A DNA stretch of 64,000 nucleotides from Perca fluviatilis (lineage: Eukaryota > Chordata > Actinopteri > Perciformes > Percidae). Both the position numbers and the translations under genes were made by a program. Numbering within the stretch: position 1 is the first letter of the stretch; every line of letters starts with the position of its first letter. The stretch spans positions 2,514,068 through 2,578,067 of the forward strand of contig NC_053116.1 of assembly GCF_010015445.1 (NCBI RefSeq). The letters run 5' to 3'. Below are positions 33,902 to 45,584 of the stretch, in pieces. A model generated the notes under the pieces. That model was not told the origin of the DNA, searched no databases, and was given only the letters and a program-made list of their open reading frames with translations.

Positions 33902-36900
33902 CCCTGTAACACCCCTTGTTGTAAAATTACAACGTTACCTTTAGCCATCCTTAAAAACACTCTGTTATTTTTTATCTTATTTTTTACCACATTTACATAG
34001 TCATTGGGTCCTATTGTTCAGTCTCACAATGCTATTGGTTCATACATTTGTTTATAAGTCCCGCCTTATGGCCATGAACTCACACAACCTCTCAAGCTTT
34101 CCTTCGAACAACATCTCTTTTTTTCATTGGACTGGATTCATCAGATTCAAGTAAGTAAAATGTCTTTTATATTTTTTTTGGTTGTTATAATAATGTCTAG
34201 AGCATGTACATATGTAGTTATTTTGGAATATATGCATCAAATTCCATTTAGAGCTTGTTAAATGTTTGTTGCAATTATACAACACTGGGTGAGTGTGGTA
34301 GTCAAAATAGCAGGCTTGTTGCAGTGGGCTCAAACAGGTTGTATTCCCTCCACTTCACCACTGCCTGAAACAGAGTATTTTCTTTATACATTGACAGTAT
34401 ACATTCTACCCTTGTGTTGTGTTATGGTCAAATTTGACTGATTTAAAAGTTTTATCTCTAAAAAATTTAGTTAATTTGATCAGACTGTTCTAACATTCCA
34501 GAGGATATCAACAGACAATTCAGTTCTGGGAAAGGTGAAAATGTTCCTGAATGTGGGGTGTGGATGTAAGTGGGGGTATGCATGTTTTCCTTTTAGTATG
34601 ATAATTAGAGAGCATAAGAAGCAGTATTGTTATGTCAAGGCAGTATTGTGTGACTAAATGGCTGGTGATTGGGATGCATGTTTCATTTAGCATGATAAAG
34701 AGAGAGCATTGGCTATGCCATTTACAGCAACTTACAATAAGCAGACAGTATTGTCTGCCTGGAAAACATTTGTACCCTGAGCACCACCACCCTATCTATT
34801 ACTTCAGGTTGTGTACTACAATATAAAAAGCATATTTATACATGTTAATTAATTGATATTTTATTTTCAGAATGCCACCAGCAAGGAGAGAGCCGCGATA
34901 CAGTGTGCAGGATGTGATTGATATCATCCAAAATGGGGAGAGTGAAGTTGAGATGGAACTCAATGACACTGATGAGAGTGATGAAGATGTCTGTCAACAA
35001 GTGGACAAAGAAAACCAACCACCCTTGGACTGTCCGGCTGATAATCACGTGGACATCGAGCCAAAAACAAACAAACACACCATGCTCCGCGACAGGTATC
35101 GCTGGCTGAAAAAAGATTTCATAAGTCCCAACACTGATTTTTCTGGTCTGGATATCACAGGAGATGACATTTCCCTCCACACACCATTGGAATACTTCCA
35201 GAAGTTTGTGTCCGAAGACATGATTGAGGCTCTGACACAAAACACAAATGAGTACAGCTTTCAGACACATGGAACATCTGTAAACACCACTGCAAAGGAA
35301 ATTGAAAAAATGTTTGGCATGTCCCTGAAGATGGGCCTAGTACAAATGGCTGGAACCCGTATGTATTGGGAGACAGAGACACGGTACTCCCCTGTTGCTG
35401 ATGTGATGCCGCGCAACAGATTCCAATCCCTGTTGACGTCATTACATTTTGTCAACAACATGACAGTATCTGAGACGGAAAAGAAAGACAAACTATGGAA
35501 ACTCAGACCATGGCTTGATTCATTCAGAGAGAAATGCCTGCAGGTGGTACCAGAAGAGCACAACTCTGTGGATGAGATGATGATTCCTTTCAAGGGGAAA
35601 TTCAGCAGCATCAAGCAATATATGCGAGGCAAGCCAAACCCATGGGGATTCAAAGTGTGGGTGAGAACTGGAATCTCTGGCATGATGTGTGACTTTGATG
35701 TCTACCAAGGCAGTGTCAACGGAATACGAGCCAAATCTGAACTTGGATTGTCAGGTGATGTTGTGATGAAACTTGCTTCCACACTTCCAGAAGGTCAGAA
35801 CTACAAAATGTATGCAGACAACTACTTCACCTGTGTTCCATTATTAGTGAAGCTCCTTGATCGGGGAATTCATTATGTGGGAACAGCCAGGCAGGTGCGC
35901 CTACCCAACTGTAACCTTGAAGACGAGAAGAGCTTGAAGAAAAAGGGGAGAGGAAGCTATGACGTCAGAGTGGAGGGGAATCATCTGTGCTGTCAAATGG
36001 TATGACAACAGGGCCGTCACACTTCTGTCATCCTTTGCTGGACCTGAACCTGTGCAGAAGATTCAACGCTGGGACAAAGCCAACAGAACCTACATTGAAG
36101 TTGAGAGGCCTTACATTGTTGGTGCCTACAACAAGTACATGGGAGGTGTGGATTTGTTGGACTCATTTACAGCCAAATACAAGTTCCCCATCAAATCCCG
36201 TCGCTGGTACATGTACATCTTCTGGCACACCATCATTCTGGCTGTGGTCAATGCCTGGCTCCTCTACAAGCGGGACTGCAAAGCTCTCAAGATGTCTAGC
36301 AAAGAGACAATGAACAGGAGACAGTTTCAGGCACAGCTAGCATCCTCTCTCATCCTGGTGAACACAACCCTTCAAACTCCAAAGAGAGGACGGCCATCTC
36401 CAGGCAAAGGGAGCCCAGCAACACAGGCAGTGACATCAGGAAGCCCTCTGAATGCTCAGAAGAGACCGTCCAAGAGATGTGCACACCTTCCATTGGATGT
36501 ACGCAGGGACCTTGTTGCACATTTCCCACGGAAGACAGGAAGAGGACGCTGCAGACACTGCGATAAAGGATACACCAACACGCAATGCAGCAAGTGTGAT
36601 GTTCGTCTTTGCTTTTCAGAGGACAAGAACTGTTTTTGGGACTTTCACAACCAATGAAAGTCAGTCATGAAAAGAAAAAAAAAGGAATGGAGAAGTTGCT
36701 AGAAAAAGCAAGAGTTTTATCTTGTTTAATATTTTTTTTAATAAATGACTTCATAAAAAATATGACTAATGTGTGATTATTATTAATGTTATATACCTTT
36801 ATGGGGCTAAGTAAGCAATCAAACCTGCAAATGAACCCTTATTTGTTCTGAATTATTGTTCAGACAATGTGAGTACAAATACAGATATTCTGCTCCCAGC

Positions 36901-37054
36901 TAAGCCCAATGTTGCAATATTACAACATTTCTCTAAAAACGTATATGAACATTTTTTTTTTTAAAACTCTTTAATTTCTGCATCAAAGGCCTCCTACAAC
37001 AACATCTGAAAGGTAAAATATTTTTAGGTTTTTCTATATTTGGGTCTTACAGGG
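33902..37054 (+). mobile_element. piggyBac-type DNA transposon, near-complete
   Basis: The inverted ends CCCTGTAACACCCC and GGGTCTTACAGGG are flanked by TTAA at 33898-33901 and 37055-37058. Subterminal palindromic motifs (TGTTGTAAAATTACAACG at 33918, TGTTGCAATATTACAAC at 36911) mirror each other. It carries one transposase gene with one frame break. TTAA target use and gene content agree on piggyBac. It is inserted in a BED-finger exon of a hAT element. Confidence 0.93.
34872..36657 (+). pseudogene. piggyBac transposase, one frameshift
   Basis: A long open frame (34872-36005, 377 codons) is continued by a second (to 36657) with one small shift at about 35965-36000. The catalytic aspartates of the family are visible: SVDEMMIPFKG (residue ~234), MYADNYFTCVP (residue ~316) and MGGVDLLDSF (codon at 36151). 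The C-terminal cysteine-rich domain (CRHCDKGYTNTQCSKC and CFWDFH) that binds the element ends is intact. The start follows an intron-like 5' region with TTTTATTTTCAG before 34871, so the true gene may have an upstream exon. It cuts and pastes at TTAA in the nucleus. Apart from the single shift it looks well preserved. Confidence 0.9.
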
Positions 37055-37415
37055 TTAAGATCGCAAGTTTGGGAAAACTTCAAGACTGTATGGATGAAGC
37101 CTGGAGCCTCCCGTGTCATGCCTTCTCATCTCATGCCCTCCTGCCTGGTGCCGTCCTAGCCTAGAAATCTTCGGTCTTCGGGTCAGTTACAGTAGTACAG
37201 GCGAGAGAGTGGTGGATAAGACAAGGACTGTGTGTCTGCGTTGTTCAGCAGTTGTTGGGTATGTAAGTGGAAATACATCTAACATGCTAACGCATATCCG
37301 ACGCCATCACCCAGCTGTACCAATCACTGGAATGAGACAAAAGAAAACTGTCCAACTTCTCCTCCCTACAGTGCTTAACCAGCCTTTAAATACAAATAGG
37401 GCTTCAAGTATTTGA

Positions 37416-37906
37416 TGCATGTACTTGAACCTTGTAACAACATGCCATCCCGTCCACATATTTTTTGTTGTAGTTATTAATGTTTATATACTGTATGTTA
37501 TTTGCACTTTCATATAAAACAAGAAATGCTGTATTTCCAGTTTTATAGCTGATTGTCTTATTTTTTTACAAGTTACAGATAGAGTCTGGAGATGATGTGG
37601 GGTACTTATGGTTTACGGTTTACAACTTACTTTACACACTAAAGGCTGTTGCTGCTAGCACAGGGGAGAAACTGTAAGACACCAGGTGGTACAGCCTGAG
37701 ACATGCACAATAAAAAACAAATTTGCCTTCTGCATTTTTGTTTTGCTTTTCCCTCCATTGTATCGAACCGAACTGTGAGGTCTGAACCGAGGTATGAACC
37801 TGACTGACTTCTGGTACCGTTCCACCCCTAGTGTTGAAAGATGCTTATTTTCTGTATTTTGGGTTGTCTTTGTAAAGCTGTTTTTGTACTGTGTGTGCAG
37901 AACATA
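37416..37906. other. No gene seen; hAT right end
   Basis: AT-rich DNA. About 37755-37832 (TATCGAACCGAACTG, GGTACCGTTCCACCCCTAG) looks like the terminus of a hAT element, possibly the one that owned the BED-finger exon. Confidence 0.45.
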
Positions 37907-39380
37907 CAGTACAGGCCAAAAGTTTGGACACACCTTCTCATTCAATGCGTTTTCTTTATTTTCATGACTATTTAAATTGTAGATTCTCACTGAAGGTATC
38001 AAAACTATGAATGAACACATATGGAATTATGTACTTAACAAAATAAATGTGAAATAACTGAAAACATGTCTTATATTTTAGATTCCTAAAAGTAGCCACC
38101 CTTTGCTTTTTTGATAGCGCTGCAAACCCTTGGTGTTCTCTCAATGAGCTTCATGAGGTAGTCACCTGAAATAGTTTTCACTTCACAGGTGTGACTTGTC
38201 CGGGTTAATAAGTGGAATTTTTTCCCTTATTAATGGGGTTGGGACCATCAGTTGTGTTGTGCAGAAGTCAGGTTGATACACAGCCAACAGCCCTATTGGA
38301 CAACTGTTAGAATTCATATTATGGCAAGAACCAATCAGCTAAGTAAAGAGAAATGAGTGGCCATCATTACTTTAACAAATGAAGGTCAGTCAGTCCGGAA
38401 AACTGCGAAAACTTTTAATGTGTCCCCAAGTGCAGTCGCAAAAAACATAAAGCGTTACAACGAAACTGGCTCACATGAGGACCGCCCCAGGAAAGGAAGA
38501 CCAAGAGTCACCTCTGCTGCTGAGGATAAGTTCATCCGAGTCACCAGCCTCAGAAATCGCAAGTTAACAGCAGCTCAGATTAGAGACCAGATGAATGCCA
38601 CACAAAGTTCTAGCAGCAGCAGCCAAGAAACACAAGGAATGGACATTAGACCAGTGGAAATCTGTGCTTTGGTCTGATGAATCCAAATTTGAGATCTTTG
38701 GTTCCAACCGCCGTGTCTTTGTGCGACGCAGAAAAGGTGAACGGATGGATTCTACATGCCTGGTTCCCACCGTGAAGCATAGAGGATGAGGTGTGATGGT
38801 GTGGGGGTGCTTTGCTGGTGACACTGTTGGGGATTTATTCAAAATTGAAGGCATACTGAACCAGCATGGCTACCACAGCATCCTGCAGCGACATGCCATC
38901 CCATCCGGTTTGCGTTTAGTTGGACAATAATTTATTTTTCAACAGGACAATGACCCCAAACACACCTCCAGGCTGTGTAAGGGCTATTTGACCAAGAAGG
39001 AGAGTGATGGAGTGCTGCACCAGATGACCTGGCCTCCACAGTCACCGGACCTGAACCCAATCGAGATGGTTTGGGGTGAGCTGGACCGCAGAGTGAAGGC
39101 AAAAGGGCCAACAAGTGCTAAGCATCTCCGGGAACTCCTTCAAGACTGTTGGAAAACCATTTCAGGTGACTACCTCTTGAAGCTCATCAAGAGAATGCCA
39201 AGAGCGGGCAAACCAGTAATCAGAGCAAAGGGTGGCTACTTTGAAGAAACTAGAATATAAGACATGTTTTCAGTTATTTCACACTTTCTTGTTATGTACA
39301 TAATTCCATGTGTTCATTCATAGTTTTGATGCCTTCAGTGAGAATCTACAATGTACATAGTCATGAAAATAAACGAAAGT
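37907..39380 (+). mobile_element. Tc1-like transposon, decayed, right end cut off
   Basis: The left end CAGTACAGGCCAAAAGTTTG follows TA at 37905-37906. Long inverted repeats (about 37907-38230 and 39220-39380) surround a transposase pseudogene. The right end stops short near AAATAAACGAAAG at 39368-39380, so the last ~50 bases are missing. Its ends are the same family as the MITE at 32711. Confidence 0.9.
38321..39260 (+). pseudogene. Tc1 transposase with stops and a deletion
   Basis: The ATG at 38321 begins MARTNQLSKEK and meets a TGA at 38354-38356. The helix-turn-helix part continues (RKTAKTFNVSPSAVAKNIKR, HEDRPRKGRPRVTS). About 60 residues between the DNA-binding and catalytic parts are missing near 38605. 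The DDE signature is still readable: WSDESKFEIFG, FQQDNDPKHTS and SPDLNPIEMVWGELD, with two further breaks near 38787 and 38928. It is dead. The family cuts and pastes into TA sites. Confidence 0.92.
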
Positions 39381-39742
39381 TGATGACGTGAGGCGACACC
39401 ACAGTTGGCCACTAGTACCCGGGCCGTTGTTGGAGTGTCAGGGCCTTTATGGGGGCTACCATCTTCCTCTATTCCTACGCATCGATGCAAGTTGAGAAAA
39501 TCAAAGTATTTTTGTAATCGTTGATATTTTTTTATACTTAAAGGGATACTTCACCGATTTAGCATTAAGCTTTGTATCAGTAGAAAAACTGTAGTATTTT
39601 AAAATGGCCGTGCTTCCCTCCCTCATGTCCCCCTGAGATGAGAGATCTCTGTATTGCGGGTCTGGATAAAATCTTCCAATGGAGGCAATGGACTACAGCC
39701 AGTAGTAAGAGCTACTTCCGCATGTTTTCAACCTTGCCCATA
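39381..39742. other. Spacer with a dispersed fish repeat
   Basis: From about 39540 the text AAAGGGATACTTCACCGATT TAGCATTAAGC and AGATGAGAGATCTCTG is a familiar dispersed fish repeat of unknown class. No gene is seen. Confidence 0.55.
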
Positions 39743-40765
39743 CACTGTAAAAACGAGAACTTGAAATTGCTCATCTTACTTTGATTTTCAATTAAACAGA
39801 ACAAAAAACACATAATTGCATTATAAACTTTGTTAAAGTAGTTACTTCAACTCACTGTATTAAGTTTATTGTGATAAGTTGGTCTCACTTCAAAATGTAT
39901 GGTGGCGCCACTTTGAATTTGTAGTTAGACTCAAATTGAGGCCAGGTCAATTACTCTTTTCATGCTCCACGCTAAAACAGGGTTTCCTGGGCAGTTCTGC
40001 AGGGGTTTTCAGTTGCCTACCTTTTCGGCCTGCTCTATGCCTTGAACTCCGATTTGCGTACTGCAGTCAGGTGGTTCATTGGCTGGTCAATTCCCATGAT
40101 GCAAGGCAGTAAATGGTTGTGTCAAACTTTGCTGAAAAGTTTGCGTAGTTACGAAATACAAATGTAACTTTATGAATTCCCGTTTATTAAACGTGTTCGC
40201 TTAGAATGTAATGTTTTGTTGCCTGGTAATTGTCATTGTTGTGCTGGTTTACATTTGTAACCATGAGGTAAGTGACTGTTACGTTTGATAAGAAGAGCTG
40301 GAGTTTTGCAGTGTTAGACTTTGAGCAGTAATAGGCTTCCTTCAGCCAGTATTCTGCGGCGCGTCACTTCACTAGTGGCCCTTTTATGTCAAGTGATGCA
40401 AGATCAGCAGCTTTAGATGGGTCCCTATTTTGCACGGGGGCTTTTTTAGAAGTCGAAACTTAGTTTTTACACACAAAAGTTAATTATCTGAACAAAAGAT
40501 AATTAGTTGACATGACTGTTTTTTGAATTATTTAGTATGTGAAACTTAAGATTTTAAGTTTTTACATCTATGAAAGATAAATTATTTAAACAAAACATTA
40601 TTAGTTGGCACAGCATATGAAAGTTAATTATTTGAACAAAACATTATTAGTTGGCTGAACTATTTTCAAAACGTAGGAGTTTGAGTTGGCCTCAAAACTC
40701 AAAAATCTAGTGCAGTAAGTTGCCTTGAAATTTTGAGTTTTCACAACATTTTCGTTTTTACAGTG
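39743..40765. mobile_element. CACTG-ended non-autonomous DNA element
   Basis: The ends CACTGTAAAAACGA and TCGTTTTTACAGTG are exact inverted copies, flanked by TA on both sides. The right third (about 40440-40680) has loose tandem units containing AAAAGTTAATTATTTGAAC and TTATTAGTTGGC. CACTG ends suggest the CMC/EnSpm group, though a TA duplication is not the usual 3 bp. No transposase is present. Confidence 0.7.
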
Positions 40766-40767
40766 TA

Positions 40768-41340
40768 GGGGGTTGGACTGTCGTCTTTACCCTAAGGTTC
40801 CTGAAGCAAAACGAGTTTACAACAATTATGTGCATTCAAACTACCGCCCATGTGTACAACCAGGATACACTGGTACAGATCGGAGAATATGCAGGAAACG
40901 TTATTACAGACTGAATACTCGAAACACTACGCGAGCTTCGCCATCTACGGAGAGCCATCTTCCGGTGTCGCCCGATGCCACTAGCCGGGGAAAGGGACCT
41001 CGACAGCGGTGTGCAGAAGTTAGAGCTGGTGGAAAGCTAACGCTAGTCGGCCACATGTTCCATCAATACTGCTTGCAAGTGTCCGCTCATTAAACAACAA
41101 ACTGGACTACATTCAACTTCAACGAAACTCCCAATGCGAGTTCAGAGACTTCTGTGTTGTTTTTGTGGAAACATGGCTAAACAACAGTGTACCGGACTAT
41201 TCATCCTGCTAGCCCTGCTGTGTCGCTGGATAAAAGTCGTGGAGGTGGGCTGTGTTAACACAGACTGGTGTTTGTATACAACTAACTGCTCACCGCTGGT
41301 GGAGTTTGTGACTGACAATTCCGGCGCAAAACGAACCTAG
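40768..41340 (+). pseudogene. LINE endonuclease N-terminal fragment
   Basis: In shifting frames between about 40980 and 41335 the plus strand reads SILLASVRSLNNKLD, FRDFCVVFVETWLNNSVPD and later NTDWCLYTTNCSPLVEF. This is the start of an apurinic-type endonuclease domain of an L2/Rex1-like LINE, including the ETWL catalytic Glu block. Several shifts break it. No RT follows on this strand. Confidence 0.65.
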
Positions 41341-41826
41341 GGGTTAATAACGGATGTGTGTTTGTAGCTTGAAAGAAGCTATCGCGGACTGCTGATTAGC
41401 TTACAATACTAGTATTCGGGGCACAGGCAAAGTAAAAATAAATTGCTATTTTGTACTAAAAAGGCTCAAAATATCACCAAACTTCAACCGTAGCATAATG
41501 AGGGTCCCTACATGTTAACCGAAGCCTTGAGAACTTTGTAAGTGTACAGACAGTTTATTCTCGTCTCTTCTCGTCTTTTATCTAGTGGTATTTTTGAACA
41601 GATAACGGACATATTTCTGAGAATTTCTCGAACACAGGTGTGACATAGATTTTATGATAAAATCTAAAGAAAAACAGTGGGAACTGTTTAGGATTTTGCA
41701 AAGTTTGCCTTGATTAAAGTAAGCCTTATAGCAACGGCTATATTGTAGGTAAAGAGAAGTACTTCCTCTCTTGTTACAATACATATTCAGTTGGTTTTTT
41801 TACATTGACGGTCAAGTGGTTCTTTT
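41341..41826. other. No gene seen; dispersed repeat
   Basis: The segment near 41440-41520 (ATTTTGTACTAAAAAGGCTC, ATAATGAGGGTCCCTACATG) looks like a dispersed repeat. No supported gene. Confidence 0.45.
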
Positions 41827-42030
41827 TCAACCATCATCATGGTCATGTAAGAACTGAAGATCAGATGATAATTTGGAATTTATGACATCAGGATTTGAGT
41901 CCGAGAGAAAAATCATAGCATCATCAGCGTACAGTAAGCAATTTGAGTGTTTACACACTTGAGGGAGATCATTGATGTATAAAAGAAAAAGTAAGGGTCC
42001 AAGAATGCTGCCTTGTGGAACGCCCATATC
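41827..42030 (-). pseudogene. LINE reverse-transcriptase fragment
   Basis: A short minus-strand frame reads [20 protein letters not shown] and [14 protein letters not shown], the two adjacent RT blocks that include the catalytic YADD. The fragment is cut off on both sides, on the left by the DNA after 41826 and on the right before the hAT at 42106. Its clade is not assigned. It is on the opposite strand to the endonuclease fragment at 40768 and so is not part of it. Confidence 0.75.
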
Positions 42031-42105
42031 ACAGACTAATCAGTGACAATCAGTGGTAAAGATAGAAAGCCTGATACAAAGATTGATTGATACAAAGATT
42101 GATAT

Positions 42106-43200
42106 TAAGGCTGCAACGATTCTTCGAATAACTCGAATAATTCGATTACAAAAAATCCTCGAAGCAAAATTCTTTGCCTCGAAGCTTCGTTAAATCAATG
42201 TAATTAAGGTTGTACGGCTCACTGTGTTTCCGCACGGAGGATTATTACTAGCGCACAAGAGGTTTGCGCTTCTGCGGACACAAGACTGACGGCCCATATT
42301 ACAAATGAAGAAAGACGAAAATAGCGAGGGTCTAAAAGGGAGAGACAGGCAAGAGAAAACGACAGAAAGTTTGGGATCATTTTAAGCTGCAAACATGCTG
42401 CTACATCACCTCTGTAACAAACCTCCAGTGTACTCATCCCTTCCACGGAGCCAACCCGACACAAGGTAGCTAACGTCTGCTGCTCTCGTCCACCGCGCTG
42501 TTTACACAACTAGCCTGCAGCATGCTATTTTGCTAATAGCGATGTTTTACACAACTAGCCTACAACATGCTACTCTGCTAATAGCGATGTTTTACCAAGC
42601 TAAAACGAAAGCTGTCGGTTTGTAGTGTAACTTTTTATTAGTTTGCTTCTAATCTTTGGAAATGTAGCTGCTGCCGGAGACAAACCGGGTCCTCCCCCCA
42701 GCATGGCTACTTAATATGCACGTGAATGCATTCTTTATTCTTTCTCCTCACCATAGATGTATCTATGCTCCTCATTGTGTATTAGGCTTCTGAAAATGTG
42801 TCCCCCAGAACAGTGTAGTTGAGTAGCCCTGCTGTAAACCCTCTGGTCAGTGAACAGCTCTTTTGCATATCCAGTGCAAAGAGCCAGAGGCAAGAAGGTG
42901 AATTGGGTGAAAAATATTAACATTTGGGCCACCAAAAATGTACTATTGTAATGTATTTTTTTTTAAGGGTCTTGGAATTTGGCAATAAAAAATGTTGCTT
43001 TTTCTAAAGAAGGAAACCAGTCTTTTGTATATATACAAGCGACAGGTTTCCTTTTTTTTAGTAAACAGCAATAATAAATATTTACTATTGCTGTTTACTA
43101 AGTATTTCTTACTAAGTATTTCTTATCCGATTACTCGATTAATCGATGGAATAATCGGTAGAATATTCGATTACTAAAATAATCGATAGCTGCAGCCCTA
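42106..43200 (+). mobile_element. hAT family A, copy 1 (1,095 bp)
   Basis: It starts TAAGGCTGCAACGATTC and ends ATCGATAGCTGCAGCCCTA. ATTGATAT (42098-42105) and ATTGAGAT (43201-43208) flank it, an 8-bp duplication with one mismatch. Subterminal regions are rich in ATTCGA/TCGAAT. Two more copies are at 58893 and 60140. No transposase. Confidence 0.88.
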
Positions 43201-43207
43201 ATTGAGA

Positions 43208-43228
43208 TATATATATATATATATATAT
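43208..43228. repeat. (AT)n microsatellite
   Basis: A short pure AT run just right of the hAT copy. Confidence 0.85.
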
Positions 43229-44327
43229 CAATTACTTTAAACAAGAATAAGGAGTTGGTACATTTATTTTTTTATTTGAAGCACAATTATACTATACTCA
43301 AAGTCTTATAGCGGGTCCCCCCTTGCTGTCAAATGCCCCTCAGATGGCCAACACCTGTAATTTGGCCTTCTTCCCCTTTGGCCTTGGCTAAACCAGCTCG
43401 CCACACTCCCTAGCATCAAAATTCTCCAAGCTGGGCCCCTCCACACCGATTCTAATCAGATCTTCCACTAGTCCAGGACTAAAAATCATATCTCTGCATT
43501 TTTCGGCTGAATGCCGATACATAATATATCTCTCTATGTCCAATTTATATTTTTTACAAAGTGGGCTAAATGTTCAGTTTGAAGTCAAAGCCACTTTTCA
43601 CAAGCTCTTTTATTAAAACAGATATGATTAAAATAAAATGCAAAGGCAGGGTTTCCTTCCCAATTTGAAAATATACAGCTGCAACACATGTAAATTATCT
43701 GAAATAAATAGCCTGGGATATATTTAAAAAAATATATCTCTGAAAAAGCTCCTTCACTTGTTTTCAATAACAGACCCGGATAGCCCAGTAGCTCATATAA
43801 GGAGAGAGGGGCAGAACGATGGACTGAAGCGTACTCACAGAGTGACGGCTGACTCATTATGAATGGGTCCAGCACAGGTCGAATGCGGGTCAGCGGCATT
43901 ACACACGTCTTGTGTAGGCTATGAAATGTCTGTATCGTCACTGCGCTGCATTTTTATGAACTATGATATTCTGGCCATGGGTCACATCTCTCGCCCAGGT
44001 CCAGCAGGCTCCATCTCACACGCTATTACTCAACGAACTGAAGTTAGTTCCATTCCACACAATAACTTGTAATATGTTTTTCACCATGGCGGCCGCAATA
44101 ACAGAGAGTTACCAGCGGAAACACTGGTACCAATACAGGTTTCCCTCTCATACTTAACAATATACAGCTGTCTAATAACAATTAAAACTGTAGACGAATG
44201 TCAGCATGTGGACCTGCGGCGCTACGTCTCTCCATGTTGCAGGTGAGCCGGCCCATGTGTGAGTGTCGCATTTGCGACCAAATTGGTCGCACTCTAGAGC
44301 CCTGAAGGCTATCAGCATGACTCTTTA
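43229..44327. other. No gene seen; repeat-derived, TIR end at right
   Basis: Only short unconvincing frames. At 44264-44306 CGCATTTGCGACCAAATTGG and TCGCACTCTAGAGCCCTG form the familiar right terminus of a fish hAT-like repeat; its left end was not located. Confidence 0.45.
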
Positions 44328-44800
44328 AAGGGGTGATATAATGATTATATAGGGTATTTCACACTGTTCCTTATGGTTTCCTAATGGGGGTATGTAACAT
44401 TGGTTGGGCTGAAAATGGTCTGGTTGATATTTTATTGGCCCTTATGCATCCCTGTGTTTTGGCCCTATTTGTAACAAGAGATTTTCTTCCAAATATGGTA
44501 TGCTCATGAATATTTAGATGAGCTGCGCGCTGTTTGGTTGAGCGAATCCCCATATACACACATTAGAGACACCCGCTGATTCGTTGAGCGAATCCCCACA
44601 CACACACACATTAGAGACGCGACAGAATCTCATATTCCAGACACTGCAATGTTTCGTTACCAAATTCACTTCTGAGACTTTTTTTATGCGAGAAATCAAC
44701 TATATAAAGCTCAAATATGGGCCGTTTTACGAAAATGTATGGCTAATTGCAAATTTGGTAAGATGTGTCGGACTTTATGAGCTCCACACAGTCTGACGAG
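44328..44800 (+). repeat. Dispersed repeat, related to 15586 and 24285
   Basis: The first ~215 bases match 15586-15806. The part 44680-44765 (AGAAATCAACTATATAAAGC and on) is the inverse of 24285-24375. A 43-bp direct duplication with TTGAGCGAATCCCC occurs at 44537-44620. Non-coding. Confidence 0.7.
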
Positions 44801-44879
44801 AAAGCGGCAGCCTGCTGGGCTCCATACCCAGGGCAAGTCACCATTTGTGGATTACTACTGCACTACCGGGGCTCCGCAG

Positions 44880-45450
44880 CTGGCTGCCGGCATAACTATA
44901 ATATATTTACAGTTTGAATTTCGTCACGGCACTTACATCACAGCTACCCCAAGGTCTTACAAAGCTAACGTTGTGTCCATTTTCAATGTAAGGCATTTTA
45001 TGAACGTCAGGCGTTTTGTTAGGAGGAGCAGCTAGCTAGCTAGCTATATGTCCCATTCACTACAATGGGAATAGATCGCTGCTAGCTAGCTACACTTTTG
45101 GCATAACTATAGTAGCTATATTTACAGTTAGAATTTCGTCACGGCACTTATATCACAGCTATCCCAAGGTCTTACAAAGCTAACAATAGTGTCAGATTTC
45201 AATTTAATGGATTTTTGTGAACACTAGCTAGGGGTTTCGTTAGATGCGACTGTCCCTTCAATCCTATGTGTACAGATTGCGGCTAGTTATCTTCATTTAT
45301 GGCGTAATTACAGTACATTTACAGTTTGAATTTCGTCACGACACTTATATAACCTCTACCCCAAGGTCTTATAAAGCTAACAATGGTGTCCGATTTCAAT
45401 TTTATAATTTTTTGTGAATTTCAAAGGAATTCTAAGAGGAGGCTAGCTAG
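44880..45450. repeat. ~205-210-bp tandem repeat, three diverged copies
   Basis: Each copy has CATAACTATA or similar, ATTTACAGTTTGAATTTCGT, a CACGGCACTTATATCACAGC-like block and CCCAAGGTCTTACAAAGCTA. Copies begin near 44890, 45103 and 45300. GCTAGCTAGC motifs lie between them. Confidence 0.85.
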
Positions 45451-45584
45451 CTCTCATTGATAGAGCTACATCCAGCCGCAGGCTCTATCAATGAGACTCG
45501 CAGACAAGAGGCATTTATTTCACCGATTGTTTAAATAACTCAACACATTATAATTAAATACATTATAAGATTAACTGGAACCTG

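Larger units (their letters stand above)
33850..37415 (+). pseudogene. hAT transposase BED-finger exon split by piggyBac
   Basis: A frame opens at 33850 with MASGGDQQELEDPLASL and is cut at TTAA by the piggyBac at 33902-37054. On the far side the frame resumes with RSQVWENF, the start of a BED zinc finger. After about 85 extra bases with a stop, the finger continues in another frame (VSYSSTGERVVDKTRTVC, LRC, NMLTHIRRHH at about 37180-37310). This is the ZBED1/Ac-like type of hAT finger, which binds transposon DNA. No catalytic domain follows, so only the N-terminal part survives. A hAT-like end (GTTCCACCCCTAG) near 37832 could be the right end of its element. Confidence 0.7.

Noticed and set aside
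40768..42030. One LINE carrying the endonuclease and the RT fragment
   Set aside because: The two fragments are on opposite strands and separated by unrelated repeat DNA.
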